15,567 nucleotides of DNA from an uncultured Dokdonia sp. (GCA_937124495.1 CAKZKZ010000495.1:1-15567); one strand, 5' to 3'. Positions 7,092 to 13,693 are shown, numbered from the stretch's first letter. The notes: a model not told the origin generated them from the sequence alone. Program-made: numbers and translations.

Positions 7092-7499
7092 TTATAATAG
7101 AAAATACTGCTGTTCTTCTTTAGTCATGAGTCTACAACTATCTTTTTTTCCTAATAATAGATGCCTTCGTTTTGCGATACGATCGTAACACCAATCTGCC
7201 AATTTCCGTGGAATAATTCGTTTTAAAAGAGCAAAATACTTCCAAGGACGATCTAATTCTTTTGCAATATAAAAGAAGGCATCTGCTTTTTGATATATCT
7301 TACCATTTGAATAAAAATAGATCGTATTCAAATCGGTAGGGAGGCCTTTTTTTTCTAATAATGCGCTTCCTAATGTGGACTGTTGAGATGTAAAATAAAG
7401 GGTTCTATTGGTGTTGTGATCAAACAAGAAATTGACGGTACTATCACAAAAAGAACAATCTCCATCAAACATCACTATTTTTTCAGCATATATGGACAT
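7092..7499 (-). CDS. DCC-family thiol-disulfide oxidoreductase (DUF393, YuxK-like)
   Basis: The 135-residue protein has the family hallmark near its N-terminus, VMFDGDCSFCDS, with the redox pair C15-x2-C18 on a thioredoxin-like fold. The family's C-terminal signatures are also present: WCYDRIAKRR (103-112) and DSCRL with C122. These proteins are predicted thiol-disulfide oxidoreductases and are often found beside or fused to HTTM membrane proteins, as here. It is the last gene of the minus-strand operon, and its start overlaps the hydrolase gene by 17 nt, which suggests translational coupling. It has no signal peptide, so it probably acts in the cytoplasm. It may act on the Cys of the operon's small proteins, which is inferred. 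Confidence 0.88.
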   Translation of the reverse strand: MSIYAEKIVMFDGDCSFCDSTVNFLFDHNTNRTLYFTSQQSTLGSALLEKKGLPTDLNTIYFYSNGKIYQKADAFFYIAKELDRPWKYFALLKRIIPRKLADWCYDRIAKRRHLLLGKKDSCRLMTKEEQQYFLL

Positions 7500-8457
7500 G
7501 GTCTACTTGATTTTTTAATTGGTCGGCAAAAAGAGGGTCTTTTAACATGTTTAAATTAAAATCATTACTAGCAAACTCAACAGCTTGTTTTTGGTCAATC
7601 GAAAGGTTATTCAAAAAATAGACTAATTGGTATTCATTGCCGGAAGAATCTCTTGTATATAAAGCTACATTAAACACCTTTGGGGTGTATCCTAATTTCA
7701 TTCCACCCGTAAAACCTTTATAGGTTTTTAACGTGCTATACCAATCCATGACTTCTTGTACTTCTCTATGATCTTTATGTAAGTCTTGTATTTTTTGCAC
7801 TATTTTTCCATACGTATGTACAGAGGCATGAGGTAACAAATCACTCCAGCGACATTGCCTATTATAATCAAAATCGTTCAACAAGTTAAGATCTAGATCT
7901 TTTATTCTTTTCCCTTTGAGCATCTCTTCATAACACTCATTAGCGACTTTTCCCAATGAAGAAGGGGTATGATTTATTGTTGCATCTTTAAGCGATACTA
8001 ACACCGAGGTACTTATAGGTACAACAGGATCATGATCGCCTATATGATGTGCAACCAGTTGTTTATTTACAGTATCGATACCCAAAGTAGCTAAAAGATA
8101 ATCTGTATTGGCATTACAACTATATTGAAGCATTCCTTTGACGACTTCGTTTAAAGCCACACACTCCTTCTTGATTTTCTTTTCTTTGTCTATAGCCTTA
8201 TACCATTTTAAAAAAGCAGGATCAATCCAATGAATCCAACATTTTTTTAATTGACTAAAATGCACTTGATCATTCGGGTGTATCGTTCCTTTTTTACATT
8301 GGTCAACGTATGCTAATAAAATAATAAGCTTATAAATACTTGCCAATGGACGTTTGTTGTGTTCATTGATGCTCACCATCGTCTCTCCATTTTTTATAAA
8401 GAGGAGCGAACAGTCTTCAGAATGCGCTATAATATGTGCTGCAATGCAATTATTCAT
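7483..8457 (-). CDS. Class A beta-lactamase-fold serine hydrolase without signal peptide
   Basis: The 324-residue protein has the three active-site elements of the class A beta-lactamase fold. S40-I-Y-K43 lies in LASIYKLIILLAYVDQ and would carry the nucleophile. S113-C-N115 in YSCNANTDYLL corresponds to the SDN loop. K254-L-G256 in GGMKLGYTP corresponds to KTG. The order and spacing fit the family. There is no signal peptide or membrane segment; the N-terminus MNNCIAAHIIAHSEDCSLLF is already fold. A cytoplasmic location is odd for an antibiotic-degrading or cell-wall enzyme. It sits 3 nt after the HTTM gene inside the operon, so an amidase, peptidase or acyl-transfer role on a small protein or peptide is more likely than drug resistance. 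That role is inferred. Confidence 0.8.
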   Translation of the reverse strand: MNNCIAAHIIAHSEDCSLLFIKNGETMVSINEHNKRPLASIYKLIILLAYVDQCKKGTIHPNDQVHFSQLKKCWIHWIDPAFLKWYKAIDKEKKIKKECVALNEVVKGMLQYSCNANTDYLLATLGIDTVNKQLVAHHIGDHDPVVPISTSVLVSLKDATINHTPSSLGKVANECYEEMLKGKRIKDLDLNLLNDFDYNRQCRWSDLLPHASVHTYGKIVQKIQDLHKDHREVQEVMDWYSTLKTYKGFTGGMKLGYTPKVFNVALYTRDSSGNEYQLVYFLNNLSIDQKQAVEFASNDFNLNMLKDPLFADQLKNQVDHVHIC

Positions 8458-8460
8458 AGA

Positions 8461-9294
8461 TTAAAATATCCAATATCCAGAGAGTTGCATACAGCAATAA
8501 ATGATAGCACCATAAGTAGCTAAAAATGCCCATAAAAAGGAATTAAGTCCCATGACTAAGGCATTCATTAAATGGAATCCTAATCCCCATCCAAGAAATA
8601 CAATCATGCCCGGATATCCCGTCACTAATACCAAAGGAAACATGACTTCTATGGCAACAGTAGACCATGTTAAAAACGTAATGGCTTGTTGTTTGTTCTG
8701 TAAACATCCTGCAATGGGTTTACTCCCGTACGTTGACGTATTAAAAATCATGTAAACTGCGGTGGGATTTTTTGTCCACTTATCCCCTTTTGCTTTAAAA
8801 AACCCTGCTGTAAAATAAGAAAGTAATGATTGCAATGCGATGAACCAAACACCTGCTTGTGCAACAATAAGGTTCTCAGGGTTAATATGATACAAAAAGA
8901 GTACAATAATCACAATGCTGGACATTTGATCTGATCCATCTTGTCCAAAAGGACTACGGTAGTTGATCAGGAGTGATGTTAAGACAAGGGCAAGAAAAAG
9001 TGGTGCTTGGGAGAATCCCCAAATACCAGGTACGACTAATAATAAAATAATGAGTAATCTCAATAGGATAACTCCTATAAAATTAGGGTATTTTAATAAA
9101 AAATTAGCTAGTCTATGTAGCATGTTCTTTTGAGAAAAATAACCACGTGTTGCTATCACTTTCCAACTATACAAACGGTCGTCTTGAAAACTTTTCCAAT
9201 TGTACAATAGTTCTATCGTAGAGATCGATATACCCACCAGTACAAAGTACTTCATACAGGTATAAATAAACTCAATGTTTAAAAAATTTTCCAT
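8461..9294 (-). CDS. HTTM/SdpB-like multi-pass membrane protein
   Basis: The 277-residue protein has several hydrophobic helices (about 13-32, 71-93, 97-110, 125-135, 143-160, 205-220 and 225-270). It contains family-type signatures: SYFTAGFFKAKGDKW (159-173), TAVYMIFN (178-185), and a Thr/Trp helix ending in Glu, TWSTVAIEVMFPLVLV (E215). These fit the HTTM superfamily, which includes vitamin K-dependent carboxylase-like proteins and the Bacillus SdpB protein needed to mature the SDP peptide toxin. It starts 5 nt after the gene for the RWSFFAPNPG-motif protein, the same pairing as SdpA-SdpB or DUF5819-HTTM. I infer that it processes or exports the operon's small proteins. Confidence 0.72.
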   Translation of the reverse strand: MENFLNIEFIYTCMKYFVLVGISISTIELLYNWKSFQDDRLYSWKVIATRGYFSQKNMLHRLANFLLKYPNFIGVILLRLLIILLLVVPGIWGFSQAPLFLALVLTSLLINYRSPFGQDGSDQMSSIVIIVLFLYHINPENLIVAQAGVWFIALQSLLSYFTAGFFKAKGDKWTKNPTAVYMIFNTSTYGSKPIAGCLQNKQQAITFLTWSTVAIEVMFPLVLVTGYPGMIVFLGWGLGFHLMNALVMGLNSFLWAFLATYGAIIYCCMQLSGYWIF

Positions 9295-9299
9295 GGTGC

Positions 9300-9824
9300 T
9301 TATATTTTATGAAATTCGGATCTAAATAACATTTTCGGCCCTTTATCTGGGAAATGACCGTACGATTCCATGATCATGAACTGAGTTGCTTTTCTTCCTT
9401 CAGCTTTTCTTGGTAATGAAGAAATAAAGTTCATCAAAGCAATGTAACAGATAGAGGTTTTGTACTGACTAGGCTCTAAATCATTTGAAGATCGTATTAA
9501 TGTTTGAACAGCATCTGACAAGGCTTTTTTACTTCGTTTCTTAGGATTCCATACGGCTCCTAATAAGGTTCTCTTACTGGCAATGGAGAATTCTCTCCAA
9601 CGCCCGCATTCATCTTCTTGGTCTTTATCTCTGTATAATAAGTGATAATCAGTAACGCCAGGGTTAGGAGCAAAGAATGACCATCGTGGGAGTAGGGAAA
9701 AATAATCCATACGCCTAAAGAAGTTCTCTAGGCGCAGGATATTAAATTGGCAAATAGTGCTAGCTAATAACCAAAACCCCAGGCATCCAACAATAAGGTA
9801 TGTAAAGATATCTGATAGGTTCAT
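9300..9824 (-). CDS. Membrane-anchored SdpA/DUF5819-like protein
   Basis: The 174-residue protein has one N-terminal membrane helix (about 8-27) followed by RWSFFAPNPGVTDYHLLYRD (47-66). A W-x-F-F-x-P-x-P motif directly after a single helix is typical, as I recall, of DUF5819 and SdpA-type proteins, which are encoded next to HTTM/SdpB proteins. The length is close to Bacillus SdpA. The C-terminal part is basic and soluble, with a Ser/Lys-rich stretch (WNPKKRSKKALSD). It lies 6 nt after the second small-protein gene and 5 nt before the HTTM gene. In SDP systems the equivalent protein is required for toxin maturation. The match rests on the motif, topology and neighbours, not on overall similarity that I could measure. 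Confidence 0.55.
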   Translation of the reverse strand: MNLSDIFTYLIVGCLGFWLLASTICQFNILRLENFFRRMDYFSLLPRWSFFAPNPGVTDYHLLYRDKDQEDECGRWREFSIASKRTLLGAVWNPKKRSKKALSDAVQTLIRSSNDLEPSQYKTSICYIALMNFISSLPRKAEGRKATQFMIMESYGHFPDKGPKMLFRSEFHKI

Positions 9825-9830
9825 AGTATA

Positions 9831-10196
9831 TTATTTTAGCATTCTATTAGCACTGATCAAACTGCTTCTCAAATCAATAAGCTCATCAATAGAGCATTCA
9901 TGATTTACACTTTTTAAAAGCTCAACCTGTTGTTTTGAAAAAACACCATCAATAACAACTCCTCCAGCAGCAGCTTCAACAGTTACTTCGGCTACTTCTG
10001 GAGTTTCTGGAGTTACTGCCTTAGCAGCACCAACTGTTACATGCCCTACTTCTTTAGCAGCATGACCTATGTCATGAATAGCATCATCCAAAAAACTACT
10101 TGCTTCCATAAAATTATGGCGCACATCGGTTTCACTGGCTGGAGATTGCTCCATAGCGGCTTGTTCGATCAATGAAAATTCATCAAAATTTTCCAT
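9831..10196 (-). CDS. Small protein 1, candidate peptide precursor (paralogue of 10561-10953)
   Basis: The protein has 121 residues. The N-terminus MENFDEFSLIEQAAMEQSPA and the segment HNFMEASSFLDD nearly repeat those of the neighbour at 10561-10953. So does the C-terminal block, LLKSVNHECSIDELIDLRSS. The centre (about 44-77) is rich in Ala, Val and His/Thr and differs between the two. A Gly-Gly at 78-79 (EAAAGGVV) precedes a 42-residue tail with the only Cys (C101). There is no signal peptide. Conserved ends around a variable centre, directly ahead of maturation-like genes, suggest a precursor of an exported peptide or toxin. A structural or immunity role is possible. No known family was recognised. 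Confidence 0.7.
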   Translation of the reverse strand: MENFDEFSLIEQAAMEQSPASETDVRHNFMEASSFLDDAIHDIGHAAKEVGHVTVGAAKAVTPETPEVAEVTVEAAAGGVVIDGVFSKQQVELLKSVNHECSIDELIDLRSSLISANRMLK

Positions 10197-10228
10197 AAAA
10201 ATTTAATTTAAAAGGTTAATAAAATGAT

Positions 10229-10242
10229 ATACTGATCAGTAT
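10229..10242. promoter_or_regulatory. 14-bp perfect palindrome upstream of small protein 1
   Basis: ATACTGATCAGTAT is perfectly self-complementary and lies 33-46 nt upstream of the minus-strand start at 10196. That position suits an operator for a dimeric regulator. No regulator gene is visible in the operon, so the binding partner is unknown. Confidence 0.4.
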
Positions 10243-10286
10243 CCTATAAAGATGTTTGATTCCATCTAAAAATTTAAAGGTAGAAG

Positions 10287-10306
10287 TAACGGTATTTCAA
10301 AACCGT
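10287..10306. other. Inverted repeat in the 364-bp gap between the two small-protein genes
   Basis: AACGGT (10287-10292) and ACCGTT (10301-10306) form a 6-bp stem with an 8-nt loop. An overlapping, imperfect pair is formed by GTATTTC (10291-10297) and GAAAATAC. The rest of 10197-10560 is AT-rich. It contains no convincing ORF, tRNA or clear TAnnTTTG promoter on the minus strand. It could hold the terminator of the upstream gene and a second promoter. Confidence 0.3.
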
Positions 10307-10560
10307 TGAAAATACGGGGTGCTTTTACGTGATATCCATAATCAAAATATAGATTTCTACAGATATTACATGAAAGTATCTCATAGATATATAACCTATT
10401 ATTAACCCGTCGTGCATTATGGTTAGATTTCTTCATTTTTTCCCCGCCCTAAAGAGTGAATGTCAGAAATCTTTATTCCATCCTTTAGGATTTGAGGAAA
10501 AGAATGAAGATTAGATGTTAAAATAACAGACGTTTTGACAAAATACACAACGGATTATTA

Positions 10561-10953
10561 TCATTGCTTTCTAGTAACTTTCAATAAACTACTTCTCAAG
10601 TCGATAAGCTCATCGATAGAACATTCTTTATCTACACTCTTTAAAAGCGCAGCGTGTTGTTTTGTAAAAACAGTATCCACAATGACACCGCCAGCAACGG
10701 CATCTACTAAATCTGCTGCACCTTCGGCAACTGCTGCTACATTCTCACCAACAGTTACAACGTCATTAGCAGCATCTTCTACTGCATAGACAACATGATC
10801 TCCTATATTCTCAGCAATATCACCTACTCCATCTACGATATCATCTAGAAAACTACTCGCGCCTACAAAATTATGATGTACACTGGTTTCACTGGCTGGA
10901 GATTGCTCTGTAGCTGCTTGTTCAATAGACGAAAATTCATCAATTCTTTCCAT
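10561..10953 (-). CDS. Small protein 2, candidate peptide precursor (paralogue of 9831-10196)
   Basis: The protein has 130 residues and the same design as small protein 1. Its N-terminus is MERIDEFSSIEQAATEQSPA, followed by HNFVGASSFLDD. The central segment (about 44-86) is longer and made of Gly/Ala/Val/Asp heptad-like stretches such as NIGDHVVYAVEDAANDVV. A Gly-Gly at 88-89 (DAVAGGVIV) precedes a 41-residue tail with ECSIDELIDLRSSL and a single Cys (C111). It is acidic, with no signal peptide. It lies 364 bp ahead of small protein 1 and may be transcribed on its own. Duplication with divergence confined to the centre is typical of toxin or bacteriocin precursors and of other proteins under diversifying selection. 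Function is inferred from context only. Confidence 0.7.
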   Translation of the reverse strand: MERIDEFSSIEQAATEQSPASETSVHHNFVGASSFLDDIVDGVGDIAENIGDHVVYAVEDAANDVVTVGENVAAVAEGAADLVDAVAGGVIVDTVFTKQHAALLKSVDKECSIDELIDLRSSLLKVTRKQ

Positions 10954-10989
10954 ACATAATGTGTTTTAAAAAATTACTATTATAATGAG

Positions 10990-11017
10990 TTACTAATTCG
11001 ATATCAGCAATTAGTAA
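10990..11017. promoter_or_regulatory. 9-bp inverted repeat upstream of small protein 2
   Basis: TTACTAATT (10990-10998) and AATTAGTAA (11009-11017) form a perfect 9-bp inverted repeat with a 10-nt loop (CGATATCAGC). It lies 37-64 nt ahead of the minus-strand start at 10953. An operator or leader hairpin is plausible. Nothing else was recognised in the gap 10954-11153. Confidence 0.4.
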
Positions 11018-11153
11018 ATCTCCCTTGATATCATCAGAGAATTGCAGGTAATAACCATCGATTTAAAGAACAGGGATAAGTACGGGGAGATTTCTCATAC
11101 AAAAAATGAACGCTTTAAGTAATATTCTCTTCGTTCCTTATGGAAGAATTATG

Positions 11154-11161
11154 TACATTTA
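11154..11161 (+). promoter_or_regulatory. Weak promoter core TACATTTA
   Basis: TACATTTA is one base off TAnnTTTG and ends 4 nt before the ATG at 11166, the same close spacing as the core at 1130-1138. No matching TTTG lies upstream. Confidence 0.25.
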
Positions 11162-11165
11162 GAAT

Positions 11166-11906
11166 ATGAGATTTTATAAAATCATTCTTTCCCTATGCTT
11201 GTTGATACTGTGTATCAGCATCACTTCTTTTAGCATCCTGACCTCTCAAAAAAACACGTCTAACATACTAAGTTATGAAGTCAACGTAGCGATGCAACAA
11301 TTAGATTTTTACTGGAAAGATGAGAAAGACAACAACTATGGGAGTCTTAAAAATTTAAAAGAAAATCTTGAAAAAGAAGGCAAAGAGCTTGTTTTTGCGA
11401 TGAATGGCGGCATGTATCAGAAAAATGGTTCCCCACAAGGATTGTATATAGAAAACGGAATCACAAAATCCCCAATCAACACACAAAAAGGAGATCATAC
11501 TAATTTTTTCTTGCACCCTAATGGTGTTTTTTATATCACCAAAGACAACAAAGCTACAATTTGCACGACTCCGGACTTTAATGCCAGTCCAGATATTAAA
11601 TACGCGACACAATCTGGACCTATGCTACTTATAGATGGGAAGATCCATCCTAAATTTAATGAAGGTTCTCCTAATCTTCATATTAGAAATGCAGTTGGGA
11701 TACTCCCTAATGGCAACCTCCTATTTGCCATGTCTAAGGAGCGTATCAACTTTTATGACCTTGCCTGTTTCTTTAAAGACAAAGGCTGTAAAAATGCCTT
11801 ATACTTAGATGGATTTGTCTCTCGCACCTACCTACCTTCTCGATACTGGGAACAATTAGATGGGAATTTTGGGATCATTATTGGAGAGAGTAGAAATAGG
11901 AAGTAA
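11166..11906 (+). CDS. Phosphodiester glycosidase family protein (DUF2233/NAGPA-like)
   Basis: The 246-residue protein has an N-terminal membrane or signal helix (about 5-25) and a NAGPA-type domain. Its signatures are VFAMNGGMYQ with M79-N-G-G-M-Y84, then SPQGLYIENG (89-98), QSGPMLLIDGKI (149-160), IRNAVGILPNG (173-183) and ALYLDGFVSRTY (211-222). The family includes the human N-acetylglucosamine-1-phosphodiester alpha-N-acetylglucosaminidase domain and bacterial proteins that hydrolyse glycan phosphodiesters. It probably acts in the periplasm on a glycan or cell-envelope polymer; the substrate is unknown. It is divergent from the small-protein operon and looks monocistronic. The length matches the short bacterial form. 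Confidence 0.85.
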   Translation: MRFYKIILSLCLLILCISITSFSILTSQKNTSNILSYEVNVAMQQLDFYWKDEKDNNYGSLKNLKENLEKEGKELVFAMNGGMYQKNGSPQGLYIENGITKSPINTQKGDHTNFFLHPNGVFYITKDNKATICTTPDFNASPDIKYATQSGPMLLIDGKIHPKFNEGSPNLHIRNAVGILPNGNLLFAMSKERINFYDLACFFKDKGCKNALYLDGFVSRTYLPSRYWEQLDGNFGIIIGESRNRK

Positions 11907-11961
11907 TCGTTCCCGTTAGATGTCTTAGAATGTGGCGATTCATTTTCTCATCTTTTTTTCC

Positions 11962-11974
11962 ACTTTCGCGAAAT
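11962..11974 (-). repeat. Dispersed palindromic repeat, copy 6 (core only)
   Basis: TTTCGCGAAA (11964-11973) is the inner core of the repeat. Read on the minus strand the flank is CGCGAAAGTGGAA, close to CGCGAAAGCGGAA of the intact copies, so it is a decayed copy in inverted orientation after the glycosidase gene. Confidence 0.55.
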
Positions 11975-12000
11975 AAATTTCAACAACTTTTTAAATTGGA

Positions 12001-12016
12001 TTACGGGAAACCGTAA
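12001..12016. other. Hairpin with GAAA tetraloop
   Basis: TTACGG, GAAA, CCGTAA make a perfect 6-bp stem closed by a GNRA tetraloop. It lies 95 nt after the glycosidase stop in the 281-bp gap 11907-12187. No T-run follows, so a factor-independent terminator is doubtful. Confidence 0.4.
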
Positions 12017-12069
12017 AGAGAAACTATTCAGGCAGTTTAACTTGCAAAATTAAGAACAAGCTTTAATAG

Positions 12070-12159
12070 CCGTATATATCTATTATAACATTACTTCTAT
12101 TTCTAATGAAAATCAATAAAATTGAGAAGGTTATATTTTTAATTGGTAATTATATACGG
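12070..12159. repeat. Inverted repeat CCGTATATA/TATATACGG ahead of the WYL-Shedu cassette
   Basis: CCGTATATA (12070-12078) is inverted as TATATACGG (12151-12159) with 72 bp between. From memory, similar CCGTATATA arms occur beside orphan or accessory genes in Flavobacteriaceae. It directly adjoins the 10-bp repeat at 12161-12170. Confidence 0.45.
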
Positions 12160-12160
12160 T

Positions 12161-12170
12161 TGTTCTCAGC
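12161..12170. repeat. Left 10-bp arm flanking the WYL-Shedu cassette
   Basis: TGTTCTCAGC is inverted exactly at 13529-13538 on the other side of the two-gene cassette. TATATA occurs just outside both arms (12151-12156 and 13540-13546). It may mark a mobile cassette edge, but a 10-bp match in AT-rich DNA can arise by chance. Confidence 0.35.
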
Positions 12171-12187
12171 AAGTAAAAAAATAAAAC

Positions 12188-12523
12188 ATGAATAATTTAG
12201 ATTTACTATCCCATGCAATTAGAGAAAAAAAGAAAATTTCATTTGAGTACAATAAGCCCGGAAAAACTTCAGGCCAAAGAATTGGAAATCCTTATGCTAT
12301 ATTTATTTTAACCGCTAAATCAGGCGTTCAAAGTACAAAGGTGCATCTTGTTCAAACAGCAGGGGTTTCAGACAGTAAGGATGTTAGCCCATTTCCTGAT
12401 TTTAGAATGTTCAATATCCAAGAGCTTTCGAATATTGAGGTATTAGATGAAACTTTCGAACCCACAAGTAAAAAATACAATCCAAGCTGGGAAGGCTACA
12501 AGGATGTGATTTCTAAGGTATAA
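12188..12523 (+). CDS. Lone WYL-domain protein coupled to Shedu
   Basis: The 111-residue protein has the features of a WYL domain. LLSHAIREKKKISFEYNKPG (6-25) matches the opening helix and I-x-F-x-Y strand. QRIGNPYAIFI (29-39) matches the R-x-x-x-P-Y/L strand. FPDFRMFNIQELSNIEVLDETF (about 69-91) matches the R-x-F-x-L-x-R/E-I closing region. There is no helix-turn-helix, unlike the usual WYL regulators, so it would sense a ligand or nucleic acid rather than bind a promoter by itself. Its stop overlaps the Shedu start (TAATG), implying coupled translation and a joint function. Sensing or control of the nuclease is inferred. Confidence 0.75.
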   Translation: MNNLDLLSHAIREKKKISFEYNKPGKTSGQRIGNPYAIFILTAKSGVQSTKVHLVQTAGVSDSKDVSPFPDFRMFNIQELSNIEVLDETFEPTSKKYNPSWEGYKDVISKV

Positions 12524-13533
12524 TGAGTGTTCCATATCATAGGGAATTGTTTAATAGTGGTAAGGTTCGACTGTTTGTAAATCTGTCAAACATAAAAAAC
12601 GATGTTGCTGATGAGACAATGACTTTACATTTCTATGCAACAGATAATAATGGAATTCCAATTTTTACGGAGACTTTACAAATTGATCAAATCCGAGATT
12701 TATATAGACATTTAAATGCAATTTCTGTAATTAAAGACGAAACAAGTCAATCGGCAAAATTTATCGAGACATCTGATGAAATTAGTCTCATACTTGAGCA
12801 ATTAAAGGAAAGTGATTTGCAAACAATTCTAAGTCTCTTGGAAAAGTTTGAATCGCAAGAAAAAATAAGAGGTCTTCTCGAGTCTTTATCAAATTTGGAA
12901 ATAGAAAACTTGCATGGCGCATATCATCATAAACTTATTTCAACTGAAGTACAAAATCTTGAAAAGTTATTAGCCTTAGAAATTGAAGGGAGTATAACAA
13001 AAACAATTGGAAAACATGAAGAACTCTTAAAATACTCAGCAGGGCAACCAGAGAAGATATTCCAAAATTGGATTGAATCTAATCTTTGGGTTTTTGGAAT
13101 TGAGTACGTTAAGAAACACGATGCAAGAAAGATTGCATTATTTAGTGAAGGTGATATACTAATGGAATCTGTTGATGGATACTTGGACTTAATTGAACTG
13201 AAACGTCCGATTCATTCCATCTTAAAGTATGATGATAGTCATAATTGCTATTATCCACATCCTAATCTATCTAAAGTTATTGGTCAATCTTTATTTTATC
13301 TACAAAAGCTTTCTGAATATAAGTTGAATCTTGAAAGTGAATATGATTTAAAAATAATTATGCCTAGAATAAAAATTATTGTTGGAAGAAATTTTGATTT
13401 CAAAGAAGACCAAAAAGATTGTTTAAGAATGTTAAATTCTAACTTAAAATCAATTCAGATAATAACTTATGATGACTTAATTGTTTTTGGAGGGTTGCTA
13501 TTGAAAACTTACGAAAATCAAGTAGATAGCTGA
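12523..13533 (+). CDS. sduA: Shedu anti-phage nuclease SduA (DUF4263)
   Basis: The 336-residue protein has a long N-terminal region (about 1-170) with beta strands and helical Glu/Leu-rich segments. The C-terminal nuclease domain (about 173-330) is typical of Shedu. It contains PEKIFQNWIESNLWVFGIEY (176-195), GDILMESVDGYLDLIELKRP with D218 and the E225-L-K227 signature (209-229), and an IGQSLFYL helix with Q255. This fits a PD-(D/E)xK metal-dependent nuclease. Shedu is a known single-protein defence system whose N-terminal region senses phage or DNA ends. Here it is translationally coupled to a WYL protein, which is not part of the canonical one-gene system. Catalytic residues are intact, so it is likely active. 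Confidence 0.88.
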   Translation: MSVPYHRELFNSGKVRLFVNLSNIKNDVADETMTLHFYATDNNGIPIFTETLQIDQIRDLYRHLNAISVIKDETSQSAKFIETSDEISLILEQLKESDLQTILSLLEKFESQEKIRGLLESLSNLEIENLHGAYHHKLISTEVQNLEKLLALEIEGSITKTIGKHEELLKYSAGQPEKIFQNWIESNLWVFGIEYVKKHDARKIALFSEGDILMESVDGYLDLIELKRPIHSILKYDDSHNCYYPHPNLSKVIGQSLFYLQKLSEYKLNLESEYDLKIIMPRIKIIVGRNFDFKEDQKDCLRMLNSNLKSIQIITYDDLIVFGGLLLKTYENQVDS

Positions 13534-13538
13534 GAACA
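13529..13538. repeat. Right 10-bp arm flanking the WYL-Shedu cassette
   Basis: GCTGAGAACA is the exact inverse of 12161-12170 and includes the TGA stop of sduA (13531-13533). Confidence 0.35.
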
Positions 13539-13680
13539 TTATATATCAAAGAAGGCTTAATCCTCGCTATCATCAATTCATAACTGGTGGTAGCCGTAAT
13601 ATTTCGTCCCATCCTCATTCCCCAAAAAAAACATAAAAACAAATACCACAACAACAAACCATAAATGGATTTGTATTTTT

Positions 13681-13689
13681 TATCTTTAC
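13681..13689 (+). promoter_or_regulatory. Promoter core TATCTTTAC before rmuC
   Basis: TATCTTTAC resembles the Bacteroidota -7 box TAnnTTTG and ends 4 nt before the rmuC ATG, again predicting a very short or absent leader. A TTTG at 13670-13673 is too close to be its -33 box. Confidence 0.35.
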
Positions 13690-13693
13690 ATCC

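Noticed and set aside
7483..8457. Antibiotic-resistance beta-lactamase
   Set aside because: There is no export signal, the SDN and KTG motifs deviate (SCN and KLG), and the operon context is not resistance-like.
10535..10789. Plus-strand reading frame of 84 codons, rich in Ala/Ser/Thr
   Set aside because: It lies opposite small protein 2, whose paralogue shows clear protein-level conservation. The low-complexity product is the mirror of the Ala/Val-rich centre.
12001..12016. Hairpin with GNRA loop as a structured regulatory RNA
   Set aside because: It is a single short stem with no further conserved structure around it, so only the hairpin is reported.
12070..12170. Integron attC site
   Set aside because: Inverted arms are present, but I could not find the conserved RYYYAAC/GTTRRRY core pair, and no integrase is visible.
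13439..13657. Minus-strand reading frame of 72 codons crossing the sduA end
   Set aside because: It overlaps the conserved nuclease C-terminus, has no recognisable motif, and much of its N-terminus reads through the AT-rich gap before rmuC.
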